From: Prevotella sp. P3-122
GTDB lineage: Bacteria; Bacteroidota; Bacteroidia; Bacteroidales; Bacteroidaceae
DNA length: 64,000 bases
Direction of reading: 5' to 3'
Assembly (NCBI RefSeq): GCF_002251365.1
Contig: NZ_NPJH01000006.1
Location: 1-64,000, forward strand
In this document: piece by piece, positions 18,066 to 26,230 of the stretch
Position numbering within the stretch: position 1 is the first letter of the stretch
Layout: every line of letters begins with the position of its first letter
The notes under the pieces: model-generated
Seen by the model: only the letters and a program-made list of their open reading frames with translations
The model's database searches: none
What the model was told of the DNA's origin: nothing
Position numbers and translations under genes: made by a program

Positions 18066-18191
18066 TTAGACCTCTGTGGAATAGCAGGGGGAGGTATAAC
18101 TATATGTCATGCAGATATTTATATTTGTTTTGTGTGCTTTATCGTTTAGACCTCGTTTCCTTGGTTGTACAGCTGATTTGGAGTAACTTTG
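18066..18191 (+). promoter_or_regulatory. Promoter of the 117-residue membrane protein with TTAGACC boxes
   Basis: The -7 box TAACTTTG (18184-18191) has a TTG 20 bp upstream (18161-18163). TTAGACC boxes start at 18066 and 18146; the nearer one is exactly 38 bp from the -7 box, as in the promoter at 16.3 kb. Confidence 0.65.
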
Positions 18192-18218
18192 TAACACAAA
18201 ACCAAAAATCAAATTAAA

Positions 18219-18572
18219 ATGAACGAAAGAATGAAAGCATTAACAAATGTATTATGCCTCTTAGACAAAATTTCAATCACTGCATTTATATGTAGTCTGT
18301 CTTATCAGGGATATACAAATGGAAAAAATGTATTATCACTAATAACGCTATTTTCTGCTTTTGCTTTCTTTGTGTATCTATGCAGATACTATAAGAACAA
18401 ACCTTTTGGCAACAAAATAATTGATATTTTTGTAATTACAATGTGCACTATCGACTTTGCAAATTCTGAAGACATACCACTAATAGATGGAACAACAATC
18501 ATTGCAGCACTTATTGACTTGTTTCTCTTCTTGTATTTAGATTATTGCGAAATAAAGCGAGTTTGCAATTAG
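18219..18572 (+). CDS. Small hypothetical membrane protein
   Basis: A 117-residue protein with about four hydrophobic helices (for example LITLFSAFAFFVYLCRYY, IIDIFVITMCTIDF and TIIAALIDLFLFLYLDY) and no motif I recognise. It has its own strong promoter and a terminator downstream (18656-18697), so it is a real single-gene unit. Its promoter is built like that of the TPR-HTH regulator gene before it, which makes it a likely target of that regulator. Function unknown. Confidence 0.7.
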   Translation: MNERMKALTNVLCLLDKISITAFICSLSYQGYTNGKNVLSLITLFSAFAFFVYLCRYYKNKPFGNKIIDIFVITMCTIDFANSEDIPLIDGTTIIAALIDLFLFLYLDYCEIKRVCN

Positions 18573-18655
18573 AAGATATGGACAAATAACAAAAACTTCA
18601 CAATTCAGATGGATTTATTCTATCTACAGGAAATATATTTGCAAAATAAAAAACG

Positions 18656-18697
18656 GACTGGTTATAAGCAATAAGCCTATGACCAGTCTATTTTTTC
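18656..18697 (+). terminator. Terminator after the 117-residue gene
   Basis: GACTGGT and ACCAGTC form the base of a stem that extends through G-U pairs (GACTGGTTATAAGC against GCCTATGACCAGTC), followed by TATTTTTTCC. Confidence 0.8.
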
Positions 18698-18782
18698 CGC
18701 CTGGTATTTTTTTGCCTTCTTTTATTCTGGTTTGTCAATCTTTATGGTTCCCCCCAAGCGAACCAAATGTTGATTTCACATT

Positions 18783-18950
18783 TTAGACAGCTGCTACCTC
18801 AATAAGATTCTCAAGAGTAGGTTGTGAGGCGTTTGTTACCCACATGCTCACAGTTGCAGCATCTGTATCCATCATCATTGCAAGGTCTTTATTCGTGACC
18901 ATACGCTCAGCCATCAATACCATTATGCGATTTTGAGGTTTATTTTCCAT
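18783..18950 (-). CDS. Very small XRE-type HTH protein, probably truncated
   Basis: A 55-residue ORF starting at 18950 and ending with TAA at 18783-18785. It reads ENKPQNRIMVLMAERMVTNK, DLAMMMDTDAATVSMWVTN, SQPTLENLIEVAAV. This matches the Bacteroidetes XRE/Cro-type HTH (NRIK-LAE--TN--LA--L--ATVS-W-TN--QP-LE-L--IA), but it stops where relatives continue for about 10-15 residues (IAKVLDV-ELL). A -7-like TAATTTTGC lies upstream on the minus strand. It may be a functional mini-repressor or a relic cut by the stop. Confidence 0.6.
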   Translation of the reverse strand: MENKPQNRIMVLMAERMVTNKDLAMMMDTDAATVSMWVTNASQPTLENLIEVAAV

Positions 18951-19084
18951 ATACGTAAGTCAATTATTTAAATTATATATGTGCAAAATTAAAACGCATA
19001 AAAGAACGACCGTTTGTTAGCAAAAAATGATATTCAAACACAAAAAAAAGTTGTTTCCGCCATTTACTAACTTAGTTTTAGCAA

Positions 19085-19440
19085 ATTTTCCGTGATATAT
19101 GTGCGTCACTCATGGTAAAATCCGCAACCGCCCTCATATAATGACACATAAGCACAATACGCAACCCCACAATGCGCCTTGAGGCAATACGCAGTATCTG
19201 TCGGGCCAAGCATCATATCTATCGTATAGGAAAGCATAGGGGCAAATTGCTCCATAATTGAAAATATTCCTCCAAAAGGAGAGAGTTTCTCAGATTTTAT
19301 TGCTATTTTTGCCATGTCTTGTTACGATTTATACTTGCTTTGAATTACAACACTAAGATAAGTGAAAAATCTGACATGGCACAATCTTGGGCCACTCGGC
19401 TTTGCCGCTTGCCACAAGCAAGAGCTTTTTGTTGCTCAGG
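19085..19440 (-). pseudogene. IS1380-family remnant with left end and transposase N-terminus
   Basis: On the minus strand the element starts at 19440 with CCTGAGCAACAAAAAGCTC, a 5' end shared with the copy at 46116. The transposase ORF begins at 19315 and runs 69 residues to 19106. Its first 36 residues (MAKIAIKSEKLSPFGGIFSI, then MEQF) are typical of IS1380 transposases. It then jumps to PTDTAYCLKAHCGVAYCAYV and stops, so the rest of the roughly 430-residue transposase is lost. Not functional. Confidence 0.72.
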
Positions 19441-19504
19441 AACTTATAAAAATAATCAAACTAAAGTGGGGCAGAATTTATAAAAATCTCTCAAACAATT
19501 AATT

Positions 19505-20158
19505 ATGGAAATGCAAAGCAAAGAACGAAAGATGTATATGCGCATCCGCAATGTCTGCGGTTTGCTCGGTGTTGTATTGCCATGGCTGGCATTATTCTCT
19601 GCCGGTCTGACGCCTCATCCCAGTCCCGAATGGTGGTGGAGCATATCTGCCACGTACTATCAGTCTCCCGCCTTGGTCGGAGTGTTGTGTCCCGCATCAT
19701 TGGTACTTATATCCTACATAGGGTATAATAAGACGGACAACTGGGTGACCAGCTTGAGTGGTGTGTTTGGTTTGGGCGTAGTACTTTTCCCGTGCAGTGT
19801 GTCATGGATACCCGAAGGGACACCCGTCGGATTCTTCCAGATACCTATTGAGATATCCCAGTATCTGCATAACGGGTGTGCATCACTTTTCTTCCTGCTA
19901 ATTGCATTCAACAGTTATTTCCTTTTCACTAAGAGTGCTGGCGTGATGACATCGCGTAAGGTTATCCGCAACCGCATTTACCGCATCTGTGGTGGAGGCA
20001 TGCTGTTATTTGAGGTTCTCTTTGCCATACTCTCTTTGTGTGATGCTCCAGGCTATACCGTCATGATAATCGAGATAATCCTCTTGCATCTCTTTGGTTT
20101 ATCATGGCTGACAAAGGGCGAGGCTTTCCCTTGTTTCAATGATGTGGAGGAAGGATAG
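19505..20158 (+). CDS. Six-helix integral membrane protein, unknown function
   Basis: A 217-residue protein with about six hydrophobic helices (NVCGLLGVVLPWLALFSAGL, ALVGVLCPASLVLISYIGY, GVFGLGVVLFPCSVS, LFFLLIAFNSYFLF, MLLFEVLFAILSL, MIIEIILLHLFGLSWL). The segment WWWSISATYYQSP and the conserved FPC in the third helix recall a family of uncharacterised Bacteroidetes membrane proteins. I cannot assign a function. It starts 64 bases after the IS1380 remnant end and appears monocistronic. Confidence 0.7.
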   Translation: MEMQSKERKMYMRIRNVCGLLGVVLPWLALFSAGLTPHPSPEWWWSISATYYQSPALVGVLCPASLVLISYIGYNKTDNWVTSLSGVFGLGVVLFPCSVSWIPEGTPVGFFQIPIEISQYLHNGCASLFFLLIAFNSYFLFTKSAGVMTSRKVIRNRIYRICGGGMLLFEVLFAILSLCDAPGYTVMIIEIILLHLFGLSWLTKGEAFPCFNDVEEG

Positions 20159-20335
20159 CACCGCTAACTTCACTCACAACATTTCCTTGTTATCGTTCCA
20201 TCTGTGTAGGATGCACCGACTCTCGTTAACATGCGACAGGCCGAACCGAAATAATATATTATTCTTGAAGTATATTATTAAATGAAGTGGGTGAAACCGT
20301 TTGCCAAAGGATATGAATACGTTTGCAACCCTGAT
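20159..20335. other. Non-coding AT-rich stretch before the palindrome array
   Basis: No gene or clear terminator is visible. Words such as AATATATTATT and ATGAATACG recur later in the region, so it is probably part of a degenerate repeat zone that runs to about 20570. Confidence 0.3.
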
Positions 20336-20404
20336 AAGGTTAATAACCTTACGGCCTTAAGGTTATTAACCTTGCAGGCGTAAGGTTATTAACCTTATCG
20401 GCAA
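20336..20404. repeat. Three 23-bp tandem units, each with a 15-bp palindrome
   Basis: AAGGTTAATAACCTT at 20336 and AAGGTTATTAACCTT at 20359 and 20382 are perfect palindromes around a central A or T. They are exactly 23 bp apart, with variable 8-bp linkers (ACGGCCTT, GCAGGCGT, ATCGGCAA). Half-sites (ATAACCTTAGCGGCAAT and GAAGGTAAC) occur again at 20492-20520. Confidence 0.7.
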
Positions 20405-20570
20405 TTATATATATATGCATAGACCACGCAACAATATATTGTCACTCGAGATATAGCATGAATCGCAAATATGAATACGCCACAGACAAGATTTATAACC
20501 TTAGCGGCAATGAAGGTAACAAATACAGACCACACTGCTATATGGTTATCACTCGAAATATCGGATGAAC
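20405..20570. repeat. Diverged repeat of the palindrome-array neighbourhood
   Basis: Two segments share ordered words. One, near 20418-20462, has TAGACCAC, TATTGTCACTCGAGATAT and ATGAA. The other, near 20524-20570, has CAGACCAC, GGTTATCACTCGAAATAT and GGATGAA. ATGAATACG precedes each. They look like an old tandem duplication of about 150 bp. Confidence 0.45.
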
Positions 20571-20625
20571 CCTTTATTTTGAAAATTCACATTCAAGATT
20601 TATTCTTCCTTCTCTTCGCCATCTT

Positions 20626-20907
20626 CTAACTCTTTATTAGGCCTCTGCTCTTCAAATCAGTTTTATAGCTCTTACCATCACTTGAGCGTAATTTCAGTTG
20701 GTTACAATTTGTAACCGACTCATTTCCCTCTTTTTTCAGTCTATGTTTCAGCACTTTCCAGTAGTTTCGGGCGTGCTCGATATCTGGTTGATCTGTCAAC
20801 ACACCAACCACCTCAACAATAGAGAAGTACCACTTCTCTTCCTTATCGTCCCATACGGTACGAATCTTTCTGTCTTCAAACAGTTTTGGCACTTCGTGTT
20901 TTGTCAT
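20626..20907 (-). pseudogene. Truncated BRO-N domain (antirepressor-like) gene
   Basis: A 93-residue ORF whose first 80 residues read as a BRO-N/phage antirepressor-like domain: KLFEDRKIRTVWDDKEEKWY, FSIVEVVGVLTDQPD, YWKVLKHRLKKEGNESVTNC. Full-length relatives in this phylum run to 200-280 residues. Here the frame ends soon after GKSYKTDLKS, so the central and C-terminal parts are missing. Immediately upstream on the same strand lies the tail of another ORF. The remains look like cargo of a lost mobile element. Confidence 0.6.
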
Positions 20908-20919
20908 ATTGATTTCAAT

Positions 20920-20997
20920 TTATTCCTTATTATTAATTCGATTCAGCAAATCCTCCAGCCATTTCAGGTCTTCCGCATCCGCTTCTTCTGCATAATT
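20920..20997 (-). pseudogene. C-terminal tail of a lost ORF
   Basis: On the minus strand the frame YAEEADAEDLKWLEDLLNRI then NNKE and TAA (20920-20922) reads like a normal acidic C-terminus, 12 bases before the BRO-N gene start. It is cut at about 20997 by the IS1380-derived direct repeat, so the 5' part has been lost. Confidence 0.4.
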
Positions 20998-21053
20998 CAC
21001 TCCACCCGACAGATGCTGTGTATTGCCTCAAGGCGCATTGTGGGGTAAGGGGA
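20996..21053 (+). repeat. Left copy of a 58-bp direct repeat (IS1380-derived)
   Basis: The 58 bp beginning TTCACTCCACCCGACAGATG and ending GGTAAGGGGA recur at 46466-46523 in the same orientation with a single mismatch (20996 plus 46 positions: G versus C). The sequence encodes LHPTDAVYCLKAHC and belongs to the same IS1380 remnant family as 19085-19440. Confidence 0.85.
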
Positions 21054-21398
21054 AGGTGTGCCCAAATCGGACAAAATTCACGCTCATACTATCATGATGC
21101 ATAGTGTTCAAGCTCTTTACTGCCATTGAGATTGCTTGCGGATTTTAGGATAATTAGACTGCTATTTGAGAGTGGCAAACAAGTATTAACAATAAACTGT
21201 CCGACTTTTTAAAGTGGACTCATAATTTGAATACCTGAATAAATTCGCCTGAAATACTGGAATTTAGTGACTATGTTCCTATTTTCAACTATTTTGCCCG
21301 AGGCATGTTCCTAATTTCAAGTTGCAAATTGCTTCAAAATTGTAACTTTGCCGTGTTAAGTGATCGTTAAAAAATAACTTGGTACAATTCATATGTCA
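21054..21398. other. Non-coding region left of the ISAzo13 transposase
   Basis: No gene is seen. ATGTTCCTATTTTCAA at 21274 and ATGTTCCTAATTTCAA at 21306 form a 32-bp-period direct repeat. TAACTTTGC at 21344-21352 is a good plus-strand -7 box, but it points antisense into the transposase. These may be end sequences of the insertion element. I could not identify matched terminal inverted repeats. Confidence 0.35.
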
Positions 21399-22286
21399 TC
21401 AGTTGCATTTGACAAGATAGTTCCATTTGGGCAGAATTTCGTCCTTGACGATATGCCTGTCACACTCACTCTCAAAGAGCGGGTTGCGTTCTTTCTTTGT
21501 CTCATAAATGTTTCTGTTGATAGTCGTAAATACAGTGAGTCCCGTCTTGGCAGTTGTCTTGGCAGCCATATCGCTAGCCTCCTCGATGGTGTTGAAGACG
21601 GCTCCACTCCATACTCTGGAAATCTGCGAGAAGAGCATGTGCTCTATGGGATGCCACTTGGAGCAGTAAGGCGGATAGTGGGCAATCCTAATGTCGAGAC
21701 CCAGTCTTTTGGCTGTTTCCATGAGGCACCACTTGAACTGCCAGCTTCTGGCATTGTTGGAACCTCCTCCGTCACAAAGGATACAGATACACTTTGCACT
21801 TGGATATACATACCGGAGGTGTTTCTCCCACTGTTCCACCAGACAATCGCAGGCAAACTCCGCAGTATCGTGACTCACTCCAAAGGTCATATAGCCGGTA
21901 TTCCTCATGACATCGTAGATGCCGTGCGGCACCATCTTGCCGTTGGAGAACGTGGAATAGTCATGGTCGTTCACCTTGACGGGTTCAGTGCAGTAGGCTG
22001 TTCCGTTGTCACGTCTGAACGGGCCAAGGATTTCCTTTTTCTTCGTGTCCATGCTGAATATGGGATGCTTGGAGAGCGTACTCTTCCTTCCACCTCCCTG
22101 TTTGCGGACTCTGCCCTCTTCGAGGTGCTCTCCTGCCTGAACCTCATGACGACCTCTGTAGACGGTATTACGGGACATATCAAGGGCATTGCAGACAAGG
22201 TTGACACCATGCCTGCCAAGCCTTTCTGCTATGATAGCGACGAACTGTCTCGCCTGTCTCTCATTTGCGTCTCTGAGGTACTCCAT
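21399..22286 (-). CDS. ISAzo13-family transposase with internal deletion
   Basis: About 295 residues from ATG 22286; the frame is open to 22454 but the -7-like TACCTTTA near 22352 lies inside that extension. The catalytic core is recognisable: SMDTKKKEILGPF, GIYDVMRNTGYMTFGVSHDT, CDGGGSNNARSWQFKW and HYPPYCSKWHPIEHMLF hold the DDE residues. The N-terminal part (NERQARQFVAIIAERLGRHG, VYRGRHEV) runs through GGGRKSTLSKHP directly into the first catalytic strand. Family members have about 100 extra residues there, so an in-frame internal deletion is inferred. Probably inactive. Confidence 0.75.
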   Translation of the reverse strand: MEYLRDANERQARQFVAIIAERLGRHGVNLVCNALDMSRNTVYRGRHEVQAGEHLEEGRVRKQGGGRKSTLSKHPIFSMDTKKKEILGPFRRDNGTAYCTEPVKVNDHDYSTFSNGKMVPHGIYDVMRNTGYMTFGVSHDTAEFACDCLVEQWEKHLRYVYPSAKCICILCDGGGSNNARSWQFKWCLMETAKRLGLDIRIAHYPPYCSKWHPIEHMLFSQISRVWSGAVFNTIEEASDMAAKTTAKTGLTVFTTINRNIYETKKERNPLFESECDRHIVKDEILPKWNYLVKCN

Positions 22287-22536
22287 TTCTTTATCCGTTA
22301 CTATATCTGCAGGATTATTCGTGACCTGCACAACTACTTGGAATTCAGTTATAAAGGTACGAATTTTCAGCAGATTTAAGAAATATAGAACGTTAATAAT
22401 CAATAAGTTATAAACTAAATGCATATAGAATATGATAGATGTTTTAAAGACCAAATTTTATGTATCACATACCGCATCAACTGAGCGGAAATTGTACCAA
22501 GTTATTTTTTTTACGATTACTAACAATATTTCACGG

Positions 22537-23010
22537 ATGTCAATTAAAAAAGCCTTAAAATACAATAAGTTTTTCTGCTTAATCAAGAACCGTCTGCCTA
22601 TTCTGATGGTGCTTGCAGATATGTTGATATCCGCAGGAATTAGCACCGCAACAGCCCAGTCGGAAATCCAGTGGCTGAAAGGGCGCGAACACAATTTCGG
22701 GAATGTTTTGGAAACAGACAGCATGGTAAACCACCGGTTTGTAATGCGCAACGGCGGCAAAGAACCATTCTCAATAGTGAGTGCAGCACCTCGCTGCCGA
22801 TGCACCGAGGCAAAGTTCGCTCCAAAGGTGTTAGCGCCGGGCGACACAACGTCGGTGCTCGTTACATTCTATCCGCGCAACCGCTCAGGAACTTTCATTC
22901 AGCGCGTGGCGGTAATTACAACCTCTCGCTCACGCATCAGCTATCTGTTTGTGAAGGGCAATGTTGTTTCCGATGCAAATGGCGCTGAAACACTGCAATC
23001 TAATCCGTAG
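22537..23010 (+). CDS. DUF1573 domain exported protein
   Basis: A 157-residue protein with a signal peptide (about residues 1-40, ending TATAQ) and one DUF1573/ASPM-SPD-2-Hydin-like Ig domain: HNFGNVLETDSMVNHRFVMR, APRCRCTEAKFAPKVLAPGD, TSVLVTFYPRNRSGTF. The usual cysteine pair is present as CRC. Such small Ig proteins often decorate secreted or surface complexes. It precedes the large Ig-like protein by 61 bases and is the first gene of the surface locus. ATG 22537 is chosen because the upstream frame shows no signal sequence. Confidence 0.8.
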   Translation: MSIKKALKYNKFFCLIKNRLPILMVLADMLISAGISTATAQSEIQWLKGREHNFGNVLETDSMVNHRFVMRNGGKEPFSIVSAAPRCRCTEAKFAPKVLAPGDTTSVLVTFYPRNRSGTFIQRVAVITTSRSRISYLFVKGNVVSDANGAETLQSNP

Positions 23011-23071
23011 AAAAAAATTACAAATAATTGTAAACAATAAGGTCAAAATAATCTTTTATAAACGAACTATT

Positions 23072-26008
23072 ATGAAAAGAATACTACTTCTTTTTGCCTT
23101 TACATTCATGGTAATAGGGCAAACACTCTCAGCGAGAGAATGGACGGTTTCGTCGGTAAGCTCCTCTAACGAGGCGGTTTTCTATGTGACTCTACAGGAC
23201 AAAGGCGGAACAAATGTTAATCCTTTAGCCAATGATTTTCAATTGGGAGCCTTTGTTGACGGAGTATGCCGTGGTTTGGGAACAGCCCAGTATACTACAG
23301 GGACTACTACATCATCGTGCGTATTCGTTTTCCGTATCCCCGTAACTTCAGCCGATGCCGACAAGACGGTCGACTTTGCGCTCTTGGTTGGCGGCAACAC
23401 TGAGTATACTCTCAGCGAAGCCAGCGGAAGCAACCCCATCACACTCACCGGCGGCGACCAGACTGTGGGTTATCCTTCGGGTAGCCACAAGCTGCTTTTC
23501 ACAGCTCCAACAAATGTGAAAGCTGCTGGCGATGGTGTAATCGAGATGGATGTGTATAACACCGTTACTCTCTCAGATGTGCTCGTGTTTGAGCCGGAAG
23601 GCGCCAATGTCCCCGACAACTATGATGTAAGTGTGGGCAATTATATTGAAAACATGAAGGTGGAGAACGGGGTGCTGACAGCATTGAAACCCAATCAACC
23701 CGCCGAGTTCTACCAGAATATTTCTGTTTCGTTCAGCACCAATGCTACTAATAATTATGTGTATGCAGATATACCGGTTACAATTAGCAACCCGATTGCA
23801 GCTATTACACTTAAAGATGGCAGCACCAACACTCTGACGGTGCCTCTGAACGATAGCGAAACCACTTCAAAACTTGCTACTCTTATCAATGTGACAGGTA
23901 AATATGCCGAAGCCAATTATACAGGTCAGGTGATTTGGTCTCTGAAGAGCGGCGATGAAACCGGCATTGAATTGGCTGAAGGTGGCACACAAGTAACACC
24001 CGTCAAAGTAGGTGAATACGTGTTAACCGCCAATAACGAAGCTGGCACTCTCACTGGCGTTGACATTACGTTGACCGTAATCCAACTAGCTACCAGTTTG
24101 TCTGCTTTATATCCTAACGGTATTACGGTGATTCAAGGCTCTCAAATGAATGATTACCTTGAACATCTCTATCGCATTGAGCCTGCCGATGCAACTCACG
24201 ACAAATCAACTGTTACATATACTTTTAGCGGCACTACTGACGATGGCAGCGAAATTTTTAGCACACTTGATTATACAGGTATTGGCTTGGTGACCACCGC
24301 AGCCAATATAGGTTCCGGCACAATCACTGTTAAGCACCCTGATATAGAAGAATCATTGTCAATTCCTGTGAATGTAATTAAGGGCGTTCCCGGACCTAAG
24401 GAAGGCGTGCTTGAGCCTTTGTCAATCAGTGTTCCAAAAGAACAATTGGATAATTTGGATATTACTGACGACCTTAAAAAGCACGTAAGTGTGTATTCAA
24501 AACTACAATGGGACTGGAGCGAGTTCACATGGGAATCGTCGGTTACTACAGTGGTTAAGCCAGCTGAGACAGCTGCCGGATTTATTGCTGCCGGTTATGG
24601 CATGACCACTATATCTGGTTCAAAGACGGTCACCGCTTGCGGATTCGATGCCGAAGGCAACTTCGTAGCCGAGTTGGAACAAACCGGCAACATCATGTTT
24701 GATGTGACAATCGTGCAAGGTCTTTCAGGCATTAGCATCGAAGGCTTCACAATCGGTTGCGAGGACAAGGACCAAATACTTACAGTAACAACCGACCCGG
24801 CTGGCATTATTCTCGAAGATGCCGAGATTTCGTTCGGCATTCCGTCGCTTGCTGACCAGACCCCAATCTTAAGCCTTGAACGTGTTGAGGGCACTAACAC
24901 TTGGAAGGTTACTCCTGATTATCCGGGTTCGGGCGCTTTGACTGTAAACTATGGCGATTTCAACGACGAAGCAACCGTGACTATCTCGCAACACCTGAAC
25001 CTTGCTGAAGGCTGGTCGTGGATTTCAACCTATGCAGGTGAAATATCACTCAGTGCCGATAATGCCAATAATGTATTGGAAGCCCGTTCGCAAGCAGCCC
25101 TTACTTACAACGACCCCGTATATGGCTTCTTCGGCGACCTCAACACTTTGGATGGCACTTCGGCTTATAAAGTTAAGGTGAAAGAGGGTGTGACATTCGA
25201 TTATACTGCCGATAATGCTCGTTTGTACAGCAATGACGTTACCACCGTTACCTTGCAGCCGGGATGGAACTGGGTAAACAACCCATGTGCAAAGAACCAT
25301 TCGTTTGATGAAATCTTTAGTAAAGCAGAACTTCCCGAAAACAGTAGCGTAGTTGCACTCACTGGTTTCATGGCATACGCAGAAGGTCAATGGAGCGGTT
25401 CGTTAGAATCGATTAATGCCGGCGAGGGTTATCTGATTTATAATCCGGGCACTGAAAACATTTCGTTTAACATACAGCCCGACAGATTTATGTCGGAGTT
25501 CGTAGCCTCGAATGAAGCTGAAACAACTCAGTCGCGCACACTGATGGCAAATGCAAGAGCCAACAGAACTGAACTCACCTACAATCCACGTCGCTTTGCC
25601 GATAACATGTCGATTATCGCAAGTCTGCCCGAGGGCATTGATTCGGAATGCTACACAGTGGTTCCATTCGTAGGCGAAGAATGTCGCGGAGAGAGCAAGC
25701 TTGTCGACGGCCGTTACTTCATCACTGTGCACGGACAGAAAGGCGAGCAGGTTTCGTTCCGCATATTCGACAACCAGACAGGCGAATATGAAAATTCGCC
25801 CGTTAAGATGCCATTCAGCATGATGGAAGGTTCTATTAAGGCTCCGGTAGTATTGGGCACATCCACCACCGGCATCGAAAGTATCACTATCGACCAAAAC
25901 AATCACGACGGCAGCGACCCTGTAATATATGATATGCAAGGACGCCGCGTAAGCAAGGATGCTCGTGGTCTGTTGATTATCAATGGCGAGAAGGTATTTG
26001 TGAATTAA
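23072..26008 (+). CDS. Large exported Ig-like protein with C-terminal sorting-like tail
   Basis: A 978-residue secreted protein with a signal peptide (MKRILLLFAFTFMVIGQTLS). Residues 21-150 hold a beta domain marked by FQLGAFVDGVCRG. Several Big/Ig-like modules follow to about residue 650, then a segment with W-rich strands (EGWSWISTYAG, PGWNWVNNPC). A second copy of the first-type domain follows (VVPFVGEECRGESKLVDGRY). The last 40 residues (PVIYDMQGRRVSKDARGLLI) resemble the 'DLQGRRV' tail of Por/T9SS-type cargo in this phylum. It is likely surface-exposed. A strong terminator follows, so it is transcribed apart from the barrel operon. Confidence 0.8.
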   Translation: MKRILLLFAFTFMVIGQTLSAREWTVSSVSSSNEAVFYVTLQDKGGTNVNPLANDFQLGAFVDGVCRGLGTAQYTTGTTTSSCVFVFRIPVTSADADKTVDFALLVGGNTEYTLSEASGSNPITLTGGDQTVGYPSGSHKLLFTAPTNVKAAGDGVIEMDVYNTVTLSDVLVFEPEGANVPDNYDVSVGNYIENMKVENGVLTALKPNQPAEFYQNISVSFSTNATNNYVYADIPVTISNPIAAITLKDGSTNTLTVPLNDSETTSKLATLINVTGKYAEANYTGQVIWSLKSGDETGIELAEGGTQVTPVKVGEYVLTANNEAGTLTGVDITLTVIQLATSLSALYPNGITVIQGSQMNDYLEHLYRIEPADATHDKSTVTYTFSGTTDDGSEIFSTLDYTGIGLVTTAANIGSGTITVKHPDIEESLSIPVNVIKGVPGPKEGVLEPLSISVPKEQLDNLDITDDLKKHVSVYSKLQWDWSEFTWESSVTTVVKPAETAAGFIAAGYGMTTISGSKTVTACGFDAEGNFVAELEQTGNIMFDVTIVQGLSGISIEGFTIGCEDKDQILTVTTDPAGIILEDAEISFGIPSLADQTPILSLERVEGTNTWKVTPDYPGSGALTVNYGDFNDEATVTISQHLNLAEGWSWISTYAGEISLSADNANNVLEARSQAALTYNDPVYGFFGDLNTLDGTSAYKVKVKEGVTFDYTADNARLYSNDVTTVTLQPGWNWVNNPCAKNHSFDEIFSKAELPENSSVVALTGFMAYAEGQWSGSLESINAGEGYLIYNPGTENISFNIQPDRFMSEFVASNEAETTQSRTLMANARANRTELTYNPRRFADNMSIIASLPEGIDSECYTVVPFVGEECRGESKLVDGRYFITVHGQKGEQVSFRIFDNQTGEYENSPVKMPFSMMEGSIKAPVVLGTSTTGIESITIDQNNHDGSDPVIYDMQGRRVSKDARGLLIINGEKVFVN

Positions 26009-26027
26009 TTCTATAATCATCTATATC

Positions 26028-26072
26028 ACACCATGGCGCCCGCTCAATCGAGGTGCGGCGCTATGGTGTTTC
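26028..26072 (+). terminator. Terminator after the Ig-like protein gene
   Basis: ACACCATGGCGCC pairs with GGCGCTATGGTGT (one mismatch) around a 17-base loop, followed by TTCTTT. It separates the 23072 gene from the barrel operon. Confidence 0.8.
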
Positions 26073-26138
26073 TTTCATCAAGAACAAAAGACTGAATACA
26101 AAAAATATATACTCCTTAAAAACCTCTCCATCAACACA

Positions 26139-26155
26139 CTGAACAATTGGTTCAG
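26139..26155. promoter_or_regulatory. Palindrome upstream of the barrel operon
   Basis: CTGAACAATTGGTTCAG is a near-perfect 17-bp palindrome 75-90 bases before the barrel gene start. It is the only strong dyad in this leader and could be an operator. No clear TAnnTTTG box was found. Confidence 0.35.
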
Positions 26156-26230
26156 CAACTACCGCTTTTTTTTAAGCCCCAAATTCAGAAAATTCGCCTT
26201 TGGCAAAACAACATATATCCAAACATCACA

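Noticed and set aside
20336..20404. CRISPR-like repeat pattern
   Set aside because: Only three units, 8-bp linkers, no cas genes; the units are palindromes at a fixed 23-bp period.
21393..22379. Long plus-strand open frame of 328 codons
   Set aside because: It is the antisense shadow of the ISAzo13 transposase, whose DDE motifs are clear on the minus strand.
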